A DNA stretch of 64,000 nucleotides from Neiella litorisoli. Its GTDB lineage: Bacteria > Pseudomonadota > Gammaproteobacteria > Enterobacterales > Neiellaceae. The stretch lies in contig NZ_JACXAF010000015.1 of the NCBI RefSeq assembly GCF_014773395.1, positions 61,215 to 125,214 of the forward strand. Reading direction: 5' to 3'. The position numbers and the translations under genes are program-made. Position 1 is the stretch's first letter; each line of letters starts with the position of its first letter. The notes beneath the pieces were generated by a model. The model was given only the letters and a program-made list of their open reading frames with translations. It did not search any database and had not been told where the DNA came from. Positions 9,136-20,193 of this stretch are shown piece by piece.

Positions 9136-10617
9136 ATGAAATCGTCGAGCATTATTCGCATCCCCCGCAACTGGAAGAGTAAAGCCAGTTACGCTTATGA
9201 AGCGGATTATCAATGTCGCATTGGCGATCAGCTTGCCAAGCAGCAGCTACTGAATCAACCCAATGCCGGTTTTCGTCTAATTAGCCGTGATGATGAAGCA
9301 TTAGCCATTCGACTGGCATTAATCGACCAAGCGGATCACAGCCTCGATTTGCAGTACTACAAGTGGCTCGATGACAACAGCGGCTCACTATTGATGTCGC
9401 ACGTCATTGCCGCCGCCGATCGCGGTGTTCGGGTTCGATTACTGATTGATGATATTCACTTTGATGCCGATCTCAATGCACAAGCATTGGATTTGCACCC
9501 CAATATCGAGATCCGCTTGTTCAATCCGTTCGACTCCCGACGGATGACGCCGTTAACCCGGCCGCTGGAATGGCTGCGTGATGATCGCGTCAATCATCGC
9601 ATGCACAACAAGCTGATCTTGGTCGATTCGCTGGTCGCCTTGTGCGGTGGCCGCAATATTTCTGATAACTACTTTGGCCTTTCGAGTCAGGTCACTTTTC
9701 GCGATCTCGATTTACTCACCGTCGGTGATGTCATTCCGGCAATGAGCAGTGCCTTCGATGATTTCTGGAATAGCCGCTGGGCAATTCCGGTCGGCTCGCT
9801 GTTGAAGGTCAGCCTACCCGTACGACAACGAAAGCGGCTGCAACTCATGCTGCGACGATTCAAGCGCTCGCGCCAATATGGCCATGTGGCTCGCTTACAA
9901 GAGCTCACCCAATTATCGGTGCCCGCAATCACGGAACAGTTAACTTGGGCCAAAGCAACGGTGTTGTATGATTTGCCCGATAAAGTTCAAATTGGCCGTC
10001 GCAAACCAGCCGATGATAGCGACCCCTTGCTGTTGGCATTGCGCCAAGTGAAAGCCAACTTGCGCTTAATGTCGCCATACTTAATCCCAACTCCCGGCAT
10101 GCTCGAACTGCTACGGCAATATCGCAAGCGCGGCGTCAAAGTGACCATTTTGACCAATTCGCTCGCCAGCAATGATGTACTCATTGCCCATGGCGGCTAC
10201 ATGGCGTACCGGCAACAACTACTGAAACTAGGCGCGACCATCTACGAGCTATCGCCCACGGCACAATTTCAACCACCCGCGCCATCACGCTATAGCTTGC
10301 ACAGCAAAACCCTGATCTTCGATCAGAACAAAGTCTTCATTGGCACCCATAACGCCGATCCGCGCTCCATTCATCTCAATACCGAAATGGGTTTGTTAAT
10401 CGACAGCGAATCACTAACCGCGCAGGTTTTGGCGGAGTTCAACAGCCATACCCAACAGGGTAATAGTTGGCGCGTTAGTCGCCGATTTGGCTATCTGTTC
10501 TGGCGCCGCGTTCGCCGCGGTCAAACCGAGCTCAAACGCCACGAGCCAGAAACCACTCGCTGGCGGCGCCTAGTGGCTCGTATGTTCAGTTGGCTGCCGA
10601 TCCACAAACAGCTTTGA
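9136..10617 (+). CDS. Phospholipase D family protein, ClsC-like cardiolipin synthase
   Basis: 493 residues with two HKD motifs: HNKLILVD (His157, Lys159, Asp164) followed by GGRN, and HSKTLIFD (His389, Lys391, Asp396) followed by GTHN. Two HKD half-sites, the length and the lack of N-terminal membrane spans fit the ClsC (YmdC) group, which makes cardiolipin by phosphatidyl transfer. The partner YmdB is not beside it, so the exact reaction is inferred. The C-terminus is very basic (RRFGYLFWRRVRRG and after), which could bind anionic membrane. Confidence 0.85.
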   Translation: MKSSSIIRIPRNWKSKASYAYEADYQCRIGDQLAKQQLLNQPNAGFRLISRDDEALAIRLALIDQADHSLDLQYYKWLDDNSGSLLMSHVIAAADRGVRVRLLIDDIHFDADLNAQALDLHPNIEIRLFNPFDSRRMTPLTRPLEWLRDDRVNHRMHNKLILVDSLVALCGGRNISDNYFGLSSQVTFRDLDLLTVGDVIPAMSSAFDDFWNSRWAIPVGSLLKVSLPVRQRKRLQLMLRRFKRSRQYGHVARLQELTQLSVPAITEQLTWAKATVLYDLPDKVQIGRRKPADDSDPLLLALRQVKANLRLMSPYLIPTPGMLELLRQYRKRGVKVTILTNSLASNDVLIAHGGYMAYRQQLLKLGATIYELSPTAQFQPPAPSRYSLHSKTLIFDQNKVFIGTHNADPRSIHLNTEMGLLIDSESLTAQVLAEFNSHTQQGNSWRVSRRFGYLFWRRVRRGQTELKRHEPETTRWRRLVARMFSWLPIHKQL

Positions 10618-10681
10618 TTTGCTGCCAGTCGCTGCGCCGATGATTTACTTCACATCGTGCAAGAATAAATCCGATAAAGGC

Positions 10682-10708
10682 TTAAGACCTGGCGAAAAAT
10701 GTCGATAA
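10682..10708 (+). promoter_or_regulatory. Sigma-28 (FliA)-like promoter of the chemotaxis receptor
   Basis: TTAA (10682-10685), then exactly 15 bases, then GTCGATAA (10701-10708), against the FliA consensus TAAA-N15-GCCGATAA. It lies about 55 bases before the receptor start, as usual for chemotaxis genes. Confidence 0.55.
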
Positions 10709-10763
10709 TAGCTCCACTTATAAGAACCCCTAAGGTTCAACTTCTGCTGTAAGGAATCGCAAC

Positions 10764-11900
10764 ATGAACGGCCTCGGACTGCGTTTAACGACATTTTGTG
10801 GCATCGCCATAGTTCTGCCACTGATCGTGGCCATTGCTGTGCTCGATGGCTTACCTTGGGCGCAAGGCCTGATGCTGCTATTGGTGCAGCTCATCTTGGT
10901 ATGGTTAGCATTACAGTGGGGCTTAGGACAGTGGCTTGTCACACCGCTTCGCGAACTTGCAGCAAATAGCAAATTAACCTCGCCACCGAGCGATCCGGTG
11001 CAGTTAATGCAAGCACTTCAAGCAGAGCAAGTAAAAAGCTTTGAACAAATCGCCGAGCAGGTACAAAACCTCAGCCAAACGGTGGAATTCAATGCTGAGA
11101 GTATGGCCGCAGCCAGCGACAACACACTCACAGTCAATGGTCAGCAGCAACGCGAACTATCAGCGTTATCTGACACTTTAGAGCAACTCAACAGCAACGC
11201 CGCCACGGTTGCTAGCAATGCTTCAGAAGCGGCACAACAAACCACCAGCACTCGCAAGTTTGCCGATGAAGGCGCCGCCATCGTGATCAGCTCGATGGAT
11301 ACGGTCAATCAACTGACCGAACAAATTGATACCACCGCCAATAAAGTTGAAACACTGCGCGACAACAGCGACAACATTAGCTCAGTGCTCACGGTGATCC
11401 GTTCGATTGCCGAGCAAACCAACCTGCTCGCCCTGAACGCGGCGATTGAAGCAGCCCGCGCTGGCGAACAGGGTCGTGGCTTTGCCGTGGTTGCCGATGA
11501 AGTTCGCTCGTTGGCACAAAAGACTCAGCATTCCACTGAAGAAATTGAAACCATCATCAATGAGTTGCAAAAAGCCTCCACTGAGGCCAATGCTGCGATG
11601 CAGGAAAGTCAACAAGCGGCGCAGCAAACCATTGAAACATCTGCAAAAGTGAGCGATGCATTGGAGCATATTCGGGCCAATGTCACCGCCATTAGCGATA
11701 TGAATAACCAAATTGCTGAACACGCCACCAGTCAACAGCAAGTGGCGGAAACCGCGAGCAACCATGTTAGCTCGCTGCAAGCTCTATCTGACAGCGTTTC
11801 GGGCAATATTCAGGTGGCAAGTGATAACGGTCAGCAATTGGCCGGCGAGACTAATTCACTGCGCAGCATCATCGAGCAATTACGGCAGGCTCGGCGTTAA
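10764..11900 (+). CDS. Methyl-accepting chemotaxis protein without periplasmic sensor
   Basis: 378 residues. Two membrane segments (about 7-25 and 29-52) are joined by only a few residues, so there is no periplasmic ligand domain. A short linker leads to the coiled-coil signalling domain, whose hairpin tip reads [18 protein letters not shown] and [15 protein letters not shown]. It should form arrays with CheA/CheW and signal to the flagellar motor. It may sense membrane or internal state, or act with another receptor. AAGGA lies before the ATG and a sigma-28-like promoter precedes it. Confidence 0.93.
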   Translation: MNGLGLRLTTFCGIAIVLPLIVAIAVLDGLPWAQGLMLLLVQLILVWLALQWGLGQWLVTPLRELAANSKLTSPPSDPVQLMQALQAEQVKSFEQIAEQVQNLSQTVEFNAESMAAASDNTLTVNGQQQRELSALSDTLEQLNSNAATVASNASEAAQQTTSTRKFADEGAAIVISSMDTVNQLTEQIDTTANKVETLRDNSDNISSVLTVIRSIAEQTNLLALNAAIEAARAGEQGRGFAVVADEVRSLAQKTQHSTEEIETIINELQKASTEANAAMQESQQAAQQTIETSAKVSDALEHIRANVTAISDMNNQIAEHATSQQQVAETASNHVSSLQALSDSVSGNIQVASDNGQQLAGETNSLRSIIEQLRQARR

Positions 11901-11911
11901 GGTCTAACACC

Positions 11912-12235
11912 CTACGGCTTTTTGGTATACACAGGCCCAGGAAACTGGGCCACTTTGTCTGATAGAGGTTTAATACTGGCGCGACCGCGCTGCTCAACCG
12001 CATCAATTCGCAACACATTGTGCATCGGCAGGTAAGTTCGCTGAACACCCTCGAATTCACTTTTTAGGCGCTCTTCAGCGGTATCGACCAAGAGTTCCGA
12101 TTGGGTATTCCAGACAAAATCAGCAATCTCGATAAAGCCCCACAAACTGCCCTGTATCACTTCGCGAACGAACAACTGGTATTGTTCGCCGTTGACAACA
12201 AATTGAACTCGATACAAAGGCGTTGATTCAGACAT
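11912..12235 (-). CDS. DUF1820 family protein
   Basis: 107 residues from the ATG at 12235, chosen because GGAGGAG lies just ahead of it. The conserved pattern YRVQFVVNGEQYQLFVREV ... GFIEIADFVW ... EERLKSEFEGV ... YLPMHNVLRIDAVE is that of DUF1820, a small cytoplasmic family of unknown function in gammaproteobacteria. It converges with the chemotaxis receptor, 11 bases between stops. Confidence 0.85.
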   Translation of the reverse strand: MSESTPLYRVQFVVNGEQYQLFVREVIQGSLWGFIEIADFVWNTQSELLVDTAEERLKSEFEGVQRTYLPMHNVLRIDAVEQRGRASIKPLSDKVAQFPGPVYTKKP

Positions 12236-12467
12236 GGGCTCCTCCAAATAATCGCGGCCATTCTAATCGCTCATCCGCTTACCAACAAGCGCCGCCATGT
12301 TTCGCTATTTTTGCTTACAATTATTTACAGTAATTGTTGTCCAAACCCCGACGCCGACAGGCATTTTTCTTGCCTTGTCTGGTAGACTCGCGGGCCAATA
12401 ATACCGATCCGAGGCACCACTTTCGCTGCGGCATTGGTATCAGATTAACGTTTATACTGAGGTAAAG

Positions 12468-13064
12468 ATGGAAACCTTATCGGCCGCGGCCATGCTGTTT
12501 CTGATCATGGATCCACTGGGCAACTTGCCCGTATTCATGTCCATCCTAAAACAGGTCGATCCCAAGCGCCGCCGTATCGTGCTGCTGCGCGAATTGTTGA
12601 TTGCTTTGGCCATCATGCTGATATTCCTCTACACCGGATCGGCAATTTTGTCATTCTTACATTTGAAACAAGAAGCGGTCAGCATCGCTGGCGGCATCAT
12701 TCTGTTTTTGATTGCGATTCGAATGATTTTCCCTCAGCCCGGCGGCGTCATTGGCTTAGCGGCAGGCGAAGAGCCGCTAATCGTACCCATGGCGATTCCG
12801 TTGGTGGCGGGGCCATCAATTTTAGCGGCGCTACTGCTGCTGGCGAACCAAGAGCCCGGCAGAATGGTCGATTGGACGCTGGCACTCTTTGCTGCTTGGG
12901 TACCAACAACCTTGATCCTACTGTTCTCGCAAAACTTCCATAAGTGGCTCGGCGAGCGTGGACTGACGGCAATGGAAAAGTTAATGGGGATGATTCTGGT
13001 GATGCTCAGCGTTCAGATGTTCCTCGATGGTATTGCCGATTACCTGGAAGCGAGTATGCATTAA
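12468..13064 (+). CDS. MarC family integral membrane protein (YhgN-like)
   Basis: 198 residues with six predicted membrane segments and the family signature FLIMDPLGNLPVFMSIL near the N-terminus; PMAIPLVAGPSILAALLLLA lies in the second half. The MarC/YhgN family was once linked to multiple antibiotic resistance, but no transport activity is established. GAGG precedes the ATG. It overlaps the next gene by one base (TAATG), so the two are translationally coupled. Confidence 0.9.
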   Translation: METLSAAAMLFLIMDPLGNLPVFMSILKQVDPKRRRIVLLRELLIALAIMLIFLYTGSAILSFLHLKQEAVSIAGGIILFLIAIRMIFPQPGGVIGLAAGEEPLIVPMAIPLVAGPSILAALLLLANQEPGRMVDWTLALFAAWVPTTLILLFSQNFHKWLGERGLTAMEKLMGMILVMLSVQMFLDGIADYLEASMH

Positions 13065-13381
13065 TGAGCAAAGTTCGCCTTTATCAGGCCGCCAATAGTA
13101 TCGAAGCAAATTTACTGGCGGGTTTGCTCAACCATTGCGGCATTGCCACCGAGTTGCGTGGCGAAGCCCTCGGCGGCGCGATTGGTGAACTACCCGCAGA
13201 CCTGCTGCAAATTGAGCTTTGGGTTGATGAACAGCAATTGCCAGCCGCACAACAGCAGCTCAACCAGTGGCAACAGCAATCGTCGCAGGGCAATTGGCAA
13301 TGCAGCCAATGCCACGAACAAAATCCTGCCAGCTTCGAACAATGCTGGCAATGCGGCCATGCCGCCAACCGGAGTGAATAG
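13064..13381 (+). CDS. DUF2007 protein with C-terminal zinc ribbon
   Basis: 105 residues starting in the TAATG that ends marC. Residues 1-70 match DUF2007 (KVRLYQAANSIEANLLAGLL ... LWVDEQQLPAAQQQL). The end, CSQC-x12-CWQC, forms a four-cysteine zinc knuckle of RanBP2 type. No function is established for the family. The order marC-like / DUF2007 / yjaG with tiny gaps indicates one operon. Confidence 0.82.
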   Translation: MSKVRLYQAANSIEANLLAGLLNHCGIATELRGEALGGAIGELPADLLQIELWVDEQQLPAAQQQLNQWQQQSSQGNWQCSQCHEQNPASFEQCWQCGHAANRSE

Positions 13382-13384
13382 TCC

Positions 13385-13954
13385 ATGGCATTTAATGATC
13401 AACTAAGAGAACTGCAGGCGTGGCAACAAGCGGCCTATTGCGCCGCCATTGCCGAGCGCATGCTGCCAAATTTTCAGCTTTATGCAGAAGCCAATGACAG
13501 CGAAGCAGGGCGCAAAGCCAGAGCCATTCTCGACACAGTTTGGGAGCACTTAACGGTCGCGGGCAGCCGCATCGACTTTGTCAAACAAGCCGAAAAGCTA
13601 CAAGAGCTGATGCCCGACCCACACCTTGATGACAGCCTCGGTTGCTTTTTAGGGCTCGATGCAGCGCTGGCCATTGACCACTGTTTACAGTTGTTGATTC
13701 AAAAAGATCCGGAACAGGTGGTCAGCATCAGTCGTTTATCGCGCGCCAGTGTCGCTCGGTTTATCGAGGCCACCAACGACTTGGATGAAGGCGAAAAGCT
13801 CAGCACTCATCCACTGATGGTGTTCGAACACGACAGTCAGGATGAGATCCTGACCGAGGTAACAAGCAAAACCAAGCTCGACTATCAGCACAATAAACAA
13901 CTGCGACAACTGATCCGAGAGCAGGGTGTCAGCAGTATCGGTATTGAGCGGTAA
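13385..13954 (+). CDS. yjaG: YjaG family protein (DUF416)
   Basis: 189 residues, close to the 196 of E. coli YjaG. Features are a helical protein with LPNFQLYAEA, the conserved DDSLGCFLGLDAALAIDHCL segment and the charged HPLMVFEHDSQDEIL stretch. Cytoplasmic; function unknown. It starts 3 bases after the DUF2007 gene and so belongs to the same operon. Confidence 0.85.
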   Translation: MAFNDQLRELQAWQQAAYCAAIAERMLPNFQLYAEANDSEAGRKARAILDTVWEHLTVAGSRIDFVKQAEKLQELMPDPHLDDSLGCFLGLDAALAIDHCLQLLIQKDPEQVVSISRLSRASVARFIEATNDLDEGEKLSTHPLMVFEHDSQDEILTEVTSKTKLDYQHNKQLRQLIREQGVSSIGIER

Positions 13955-14030
13955 CACTCAAGCCACGCAAGCACAATTAAAACAACAACCAAAACAATAA
14001 AATACACCGACTAAGACAGGATACTCACTC

Positions 14031-15089
14031 ATGAAACGCATTGTCGTTGCGCTCATCATCATCGCCGTTGCCGGTGCCGTGTACTGGCGCTACCAGCAAA
14101 ACGCGCAGGTCGAAAACCGCCAGCGGCCAACCGCATCCGTCGTTGTCGCACCGTTGACTTCGATGATCATGGAAGACCGTTTTGAAGCACTTGGCACACT
14201 GCAAGCCAACAGCAATATTGAAGTCACCGCCAATACTACCGACAAGGTGGTTGAGGTTCGCTTCACCGATGGTCAGCAAGTCAAAGAAGGCCAAGTGCTA
14301 GTGCGCCTGCAAAGTGGCGAGCAACAAGCACAGCTCCAAGCCGCCAAGGTTTATTTGGCCGAACAACAGCGCGAATACAAACGGATTGAAGATCTGGTGC
14401 GTCAGCGCACGGTGGCCAGTTCCGAACTTGACCGTTTGCAATCGCTGATCGACGTGGGTGAAGCCCGCGTTGCCGAAGCACAGTCAAACCTTGACGATCG
14501 CATAATTACTGCGCCATTTGCCGGTCAGCTCGGCTTCCGCCAAGTCAGCAATGGTGCTTTGGTGACTCCGGGAACCGTGATCACCACGCTTGATGACATC
14601 AGTATCGTCAAACTCGATTTTCAAATCCCCGAACGTTTCCTCACCGCCGTTCAGCCCGGCACCAGCATTGCGGCAACCAGCGCCGCTTATCCTGGCCGCG
14701 CTTTTGAAGGTGAGGTTAGCAGCTTGGCAACGCGCATCGACCCGGTCACTCGCGCGGTTGATGTCCGTGCGTTAATTGATAACCAAGACAGCGCATTGCG
14801 CCCCGGCATGCTATTGCGCGTGCAAGTGATCCGCGCTCGTAACCAAGTCTTGGCATTGCCCGAACAAGCCTTGCTAATGCTGCAAGACAAGCACTTTGTT
14901 TATGTCGTTGATGACAGCAATACAGTAAGCCAAAAGCAAGTCGAAATCGGCATGCGCCAGGATGGCATGGTGGAAATCATCAGCGGCATTGAAGCCAACG
15001 AAAATGTCGTGATTGAAGGGCGTCTAAAAGTCCGTATCGGCTCGAAAGTGATGATCCAAACTGAAGACTGGCGTGGGGATGCGTCATGA
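14031..15089 (+). CDS. RND efflux periplasmic adaptor (membrane fusion protein)
   Basis: 352 residues. An N-terminal membrane anchor/signal (about 3-19) lacks an obvious lipobox. Next come the lipoyl half-motifs (LGTLQANSNIEVTANTTDKV and IITAPFAGQLGFRQVSNGAL) flanking a short coiled-coil hairpin, then beta-barrel and membrane-proximal domains. It links the inner-membrane pump to an outer-membrane TolC-type channel. It overlaps the pump gene by ATGA. No channel gene or TetR/MarR regulator is adjacent, so the channel is encoded elsewhere. Confidence 0.94.
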   Translation: MKRIVVALIIIAVAGAVYWRYQQNAQVENRQRPTASVVVAPLTSMIMEDRFEALGTLQANSNIEVTANTTDKVVEVRFTDGQQVKEGQVLVRLQSGEQQAQLQAAKVYLAEQQREYKRIEDLVRQRTVASSELDRLQSLIDVGEARVAEAQSNLDDRIITAPFAGQLGFRQVSNGALVTPGTVITTLDDISIVKLDFQIPERFLTAVQPGTSIAATSAAYPGRAFEGEVSSLATRIDPVTRAVDVRALIDNQDSALRPGMLLRVQVIRARNQVLALPEQALLMLQDKHFVYVVDDSNTVSQKQVEIGMRQDGMVEIISGIEANENVVIEGRLKVRIGSKVMIQTEDWRGDAS

Positions 15090-18000
15090 TCCTGACCGAC
15101 ATATCTGTCAAAAGACCCGTCTTTGCCTCGGTCATCAGCTTATTGCTGCTGGCGTTTGGCTTGGTCTCGTTCGACAAATTGCCGCTGCGCGAATACCCCG
15201 ACATTGATGCCCCTGTGGTATCCATCAGCACCGATTATCGAGGGGCATCCGCTTCGGTCGTCGAAAGCCGCATCACCAAGCGCATTGAAGACCGGATCGC
15301 CGGTGTTGAAGGCATTCGCAATATCATCTCAAGCAGTGAAGATGGTCGCTCTCGCATCACCATTGAATTTGATATCTCACGCGATATTGACGCGGCTGCC
15401 AACGATATTCGCGAGCGCGTTTCACGCATTTTGGATAACTTGCCAGACGAAGCCGATCCACCGGAAGTAACCAAAGCTGGGGCCGATGATGACACCATCA
15501 TGTGGCTCAACCTGACCTCCGATCGGATGAACTTGCTCGAGTTGACAGATTACGCTCGGCGCTATTTGGAAGATCGATTCAGCGTGATCAATGGGGTTGC
15601 CCGGGTTCGCATTGGCGGTGGTTTAGATTACTCGCTGAGAATTTGGCTCGACCGCGAAGCGCTAGCAGCACGTAACCTGACCGTGAACGACATCGAAGCC
15701 GCCCTGCGACGGGAAAATGTGGAGCTGCCAGCCGGTAATATTGAATCAGACAACATGATGTTTACGGTTCGAATTCAGCGAGCATATGACACCGCCGAAG
15801 GCTTCTCTAACTTGGTCATCAAGCGCGGCGACAACGATTATCTCGTTCGTATGCGCGATGTGGCGAAAGTTGAAATCGGCCCATCGGAGCAGCGTAAATC
15901 GTTCCGAGGCAACGGCGTACCTATGGTTGGTTTGGGCATCACCAAGCAATCCACTGCCAATACGCTGGAAGTTGCCAAAGCAGTTCGCAAACTGGCAATT
16001 GAGGTTAACCAGCAATTACCCGAAGGCATGGAACTGATCAACAGCTACGACTCGTCAGTGTTTATTGAGCGTTCCATTGAAGAGGTCTACCAAACGCTAT
16101 TCATTGCCATGGGCCTGGTGATCTTGGTGATCCTGTTGTTTCTCGGCAACATGCGGGCGATGCTGATCCCAGCACTAACGGTACCCGTGTCGTTAATGGG
16201 TACGTTTATCGTGCTCTATCTATTGGGCTTCACCATTAACTTGCTAACACTGCTAGCCATGATTCTGGCCATCGGCATGGTGGTGGATGATGCCATTGTG
16301 ATGCTGGAAAACATTCACCGACGGATTGAGTCGGGCGAGTCCCCCTTGGTGGCGGCTTATCTCGGTGCGCGGCAAGTGTCATTTGCGGTGGTCGCTACAA
16401 CGCTGGTACTGATTGCGGTATTTTTACCCATCACCTTCCTTGAAGGTGATATCGGCAAGCTGTTTACCGAATTCGCGGTGGCGATGTCAGCGGCAGTCGC
16501 ATTCTCCAGTTTGGTGGCGCTCAGCCTGTCGCCAATGATGTGCTCCAAGCTGCTCAAGCCCCATGAGCAACCAAGCTGGCTTACCCAGAAAATGGATGCC
16601 GGCCTCGACAAAGTGCGTCGCGCCTATCAACAAAGCCTGCGCAACCGCATTCAAAAACCTTGGTTCACCTTTGTCATTATTATTGCCGCGGTTGGCGCCG
16701 TCAGCGTGCTGTTCAAGCAAGTGCCAGAAGAGTTTACGCCGAAAGAAGATCGCGGCGCTTTCTTCATTATTGTTAATGCTCATGAAGGAGCCACCTACGA
16801 GTACAGCAAGCAGTACATGGATGAAATCGAGCGCCGGCTAATGCCATTGGCCGAACGCGGCGATGTCAAACGACTGCTGATCCGCACACCTCGCTCCTTT
16901 GGCAGCACCTCTAACTTCTCCGGCGGCTTTGCCATTCTAGTGCTCAATGACTGGGAAAACCGCCCGAGCGCCTGGCAGATCATGGGCGAAGTGCAACAAC
17001 GGATTGGCGATTTGGCCGGTGTTCGGGCTTTCCCGATTATGCGCCAAGCACTCGGCGGCGGTGTTGGCAAGCCAGTTCAATTTGTGCTTGGTGGTAGCGA
17101 TTACGAGGAGCTAGCCCGCTGGCGCGACATCATGATCCGCGAAGCGAGCAAGAACCCGAACTTAATCGGTTTAGACCACGACTTTAAAGAAACCAAACCG
17201 CAGTTACGGGTGGTAGTCGATACCGAGCGCGCTGGCGATCTTGGCGTCTCGGTTGCGGAAATCGGCCGCACCTTGGAAACCATGCAGGGCTCCCGTGTTG
17301 TCACCACATTTATGATGCGCGGCGAAGAATATGACGTCATTCTTGAAGGCGAGCGTGAGCGGCAGAATTCAGCAACGGACATGACCAATATGTACGTTCG
17401 CAGCAACAATACCGGGGAGCTCATCCCGCTTTCTAACCTGGTGACGGTGGAAGAGTTTGCCGACGCCACGTCGCTTAACCGCTACAACCGGATGCGCGCC
17501 ATTACCTTAGAAGCGAATTTGGCCGACGGTTATACCCTGGGCGAAGCGCTGAATGATCTCAATGACATTGCCCACACCTACCTGCCTGCTGACGCCATGA
17601 TCAGTTACAAGGGGCAGTCGCAGGATTATCAAGAGTCCGGTGGGTCGATTTACTTCGTCTTTACCATGGCTTTGCTGGTGGTGTTTTTGGTGTTAGCAGC
17701 GCAATTTGAAAGCTACATTCACCCGCTGGTGATCATGCTGACGGTGCCATTGGCTATTTTTGGTGCTTTGCTGGGACTGTATCTGTTCGGCCAATCACTC
17801 AACATCTACAGCCAAATCGGCATCATCATGTTGATTGGTCTGGCGGCCAAGAACGGTATTTTGATCGTTGAATTTACCAACCAGCTGCGCGACCAAGGCA
17901 TGGCCTTTGAAGATGCCATCATTGAAGCGGCCGGACAGCGCCTGCGGCCGATTCTGATGACCGCAGTCACCACTGCATTGGGAGCACTGCCGTTGGTGGT

Positions 18001-18217
18001 CAGCTCCGGCGCCGGCAGTGAAACACGTATCGTCATCGGTGTGGTGGTGTTAACAGGGATTGTGGTCGCCACCGCATTCACCCTGACCATTGTGCCATCT
18101 GTGTACGCCTTGTTGGCCCGCGGAAGCGGCTCACCAGACGATGTTAGCCACGAGCTGGATCGACAACTGGCGGCCATGAAAGCCGCCAAGGATCAGTCGG
18201 CCGACTCCACCAAATAA
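15086..18217 (+). CDS. RND family efflux pump permease
   Basis: 1,043 residues, the usual size of HAE1-type pumps. It has twelve membrane segments and two large periplasmic loops. The proton-relay acids are present: Asp401-Asp402 in MVVDDAIVMLENIHRR (TM4) and Lys922 in IGLAAKNGILIVEF (TM10). The N-terminus MILTDISVKRPVFASVISLL is typical. It probably exports drugs, dyes or metabolites as a trimer with the preceding adaptor; the substrate cannot be told. Its last 25 bases overlap the 3' end of rsmD on the other strand. Confidence 0.95.
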   Translation: MILTDISVKRPVFASVISLLLLAFGLVSFDKLPLREYPDIDAPVVSISTDYRGASASVVESRITKRIEDRIAGVEGIRNIISSSEDGRSRITIEFDISRDIDAAANDIRERVSRILDNLPDEADPPEVTKAGADDDTIMWLNLTSDRMNLLELTDYARRYLEDRFSVINGVARVRIGGGLDYSLRIWLDREALAARNLTVNDIEAALRRENVELPAGNIESDNMMFTVRIQRAYDTAEGFSNLVIKRGDNDYLVRMRDVAKVEIGPSEQRKSFRGNGVPMVGLGITKQSTANTLEVAKAVRKLAIEVNQQLPEGMELINSYDSSVFIERSIEEVYQTLFIAMGLVILVILLFLGNMRAMLIPALTVPVSLMGTFIVLYLLGFTINLLTLLAMILAIGMVVDDAIVMLENIHRRIESGESPLVAAYLGARQVSFAVVATTLVLIAVFLPITFLEGDIGKLFTEFAVAMSAAVAFSSLVALSLSPMMCSKLLKPHEQPSWLTQKMDAGLDKVRRAYQQSLRNRIQKPWFTFVIIIAAVGAVSVLFKQVPEEFTPKEDRGAFFIIVNAHEGATYEYSKQYMDEIERRLMPLAERGDVKRLLIRTPRSFGSTSNFSGGFAILVLNDWENRPSAWQIMGEVQQRIGDLAGVRAFPIMRQALGGGVGKPVQFVLGGSDYEELARWRDIMIREASKNPNLIGLDHDFKETKPQLRVVVDTERAGDLGVSVAEIGRTLETMQGSRVVTTFMMRGEEYDVILEGERERQNSATDMTNMYVRSNNTGELIPLSNLVTVEEFADATSLNRYNRMRAITLEANLADGYTLGEALNDLNDIAHTYLPADAMISYKGQSQDYQESGGSIYFVFTMALLVVFLVLAAQFESYIHPLVIMLTVPLAIFGALLGLYLFGQSLNIYSQIGIIMLIGLAAKNGILIVEFTNQLRDQGMAFEDAIIEAAGQRLRPILMTAVTTALGALPLVVSSGAGSETRIVIGVVVLTGIVVATAFTLTIVPSVYALLARGSGSPDDVSHELDRQLAAMKAAKDQSADSTK

Positions 18218-18786
18218 AGTCTGGCGTGGGCTTGCCCCGCCACTTTATCGCGCCACAGCTGCCAGTTCGCTGGTAGTTGTGGCATCGCTAATCCCGCTTC
18301 TGATTCACAATAGACCCACGCCTGCGGTGCCAACCAAGGGCTCAGCAATGCCAGTGTTGGCGCTAATAAATCTCGCTGAAATGGCGGGTCGACAAACACC
18401 AAATCAAAGCTCTGTGTGGGCGTTTGCTGCAAAAATGCCAGTGCATCGCCCTGCACCACCTGAGCTGTCGCTTGCAAGGTGGCGGCATTTGCTTTGAGCT
18501 GCCGAGCTGCCGCCGCATCCATTTCCACTGCCACTAAGCCGTCGGCATAGCGTGACAGCGCTTCAAAACCGAGGCCACCAGCACCAGCAAATAAATCAAG
18601 CACCTGAGCGCCATCAGTTTGCCCTTGCAGCCAATTAAACAGAGTTTCTTTTTGCCGATCGGTGGTCGGACGGAGCCCTTGTAAGTCGTGAACAGGCAAT
18701 TTTCTGCCCCGCCACTGGCCAGCGATGATCCGTATTTGCCCTACGTTATTCGGGGTTTTATTTGTTCGGTTAGTGTTTTTCCGCAT
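18193..18786 (-). CDS. rsmD: 16S rRNA m2G966 methyltransferase RsmD
   Basis: 197 residues from the ATG at 18786 (a TTG just before it is less likely). Motifs are IRIIAGQWRGRKLPV, RPTTDRQKETLFNWL, the SAM site DLFAGAGGLGFEALSR and the catalytic FVDPPFQRDLL. It methylates G966 of 16S rRNA during 30S assembly. Divergent from ftsY as in many gammaproteobacteria. Its 3' end overlaps the RND pump by 25 bases. Confidence 0.94.
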   Translation of the reverse strand: MRKNTNRTNKTPNNVGQIRIIAGQWRGRKLPVHDLQGLRPTTDRQKETLFNWLQGQTDGAQVLDLFAGAGGLGFEALSRYADGLVAVEMDAAAARQLKANAATLQATAQVVQGDALAFLQQTPTQSFDLVFVDPPFQRDLLAPTLALLSPWLAPQAWVYCESEAGLAMPQLPANWQLWRDKVAGQAHARLYLVESAD

Positions 18787-18993
18787 CAATCGTGGTGACT
18801 CTTCCTAATTACTTGGCTAACGCGCTGACGTTAGCAGGATGAAAAACGCGCCAGAAGCAGGTAACATCCGCATCAAATACGTAATATTTATGTCGGCTTT
18901 GTTCGCGCTCCCGCAGCGAGGCGGATGTAGTCTACCAGTTTTTCTTAACCCTCACCGTTGTCATACGGAGTCAGGAGGGTGGGTTCATTTAAC

Positions 18994-20192
<1,199 letters not shown>

Positions 20193-20193
<1 letters not shown>

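Noticed and set aside
18193..18217. Possible frameshift at the RND pump / rsmD junction
   Set aside because: Both proteins have normal lengths and C-termini; it is simply a 25-base convergent overlap.
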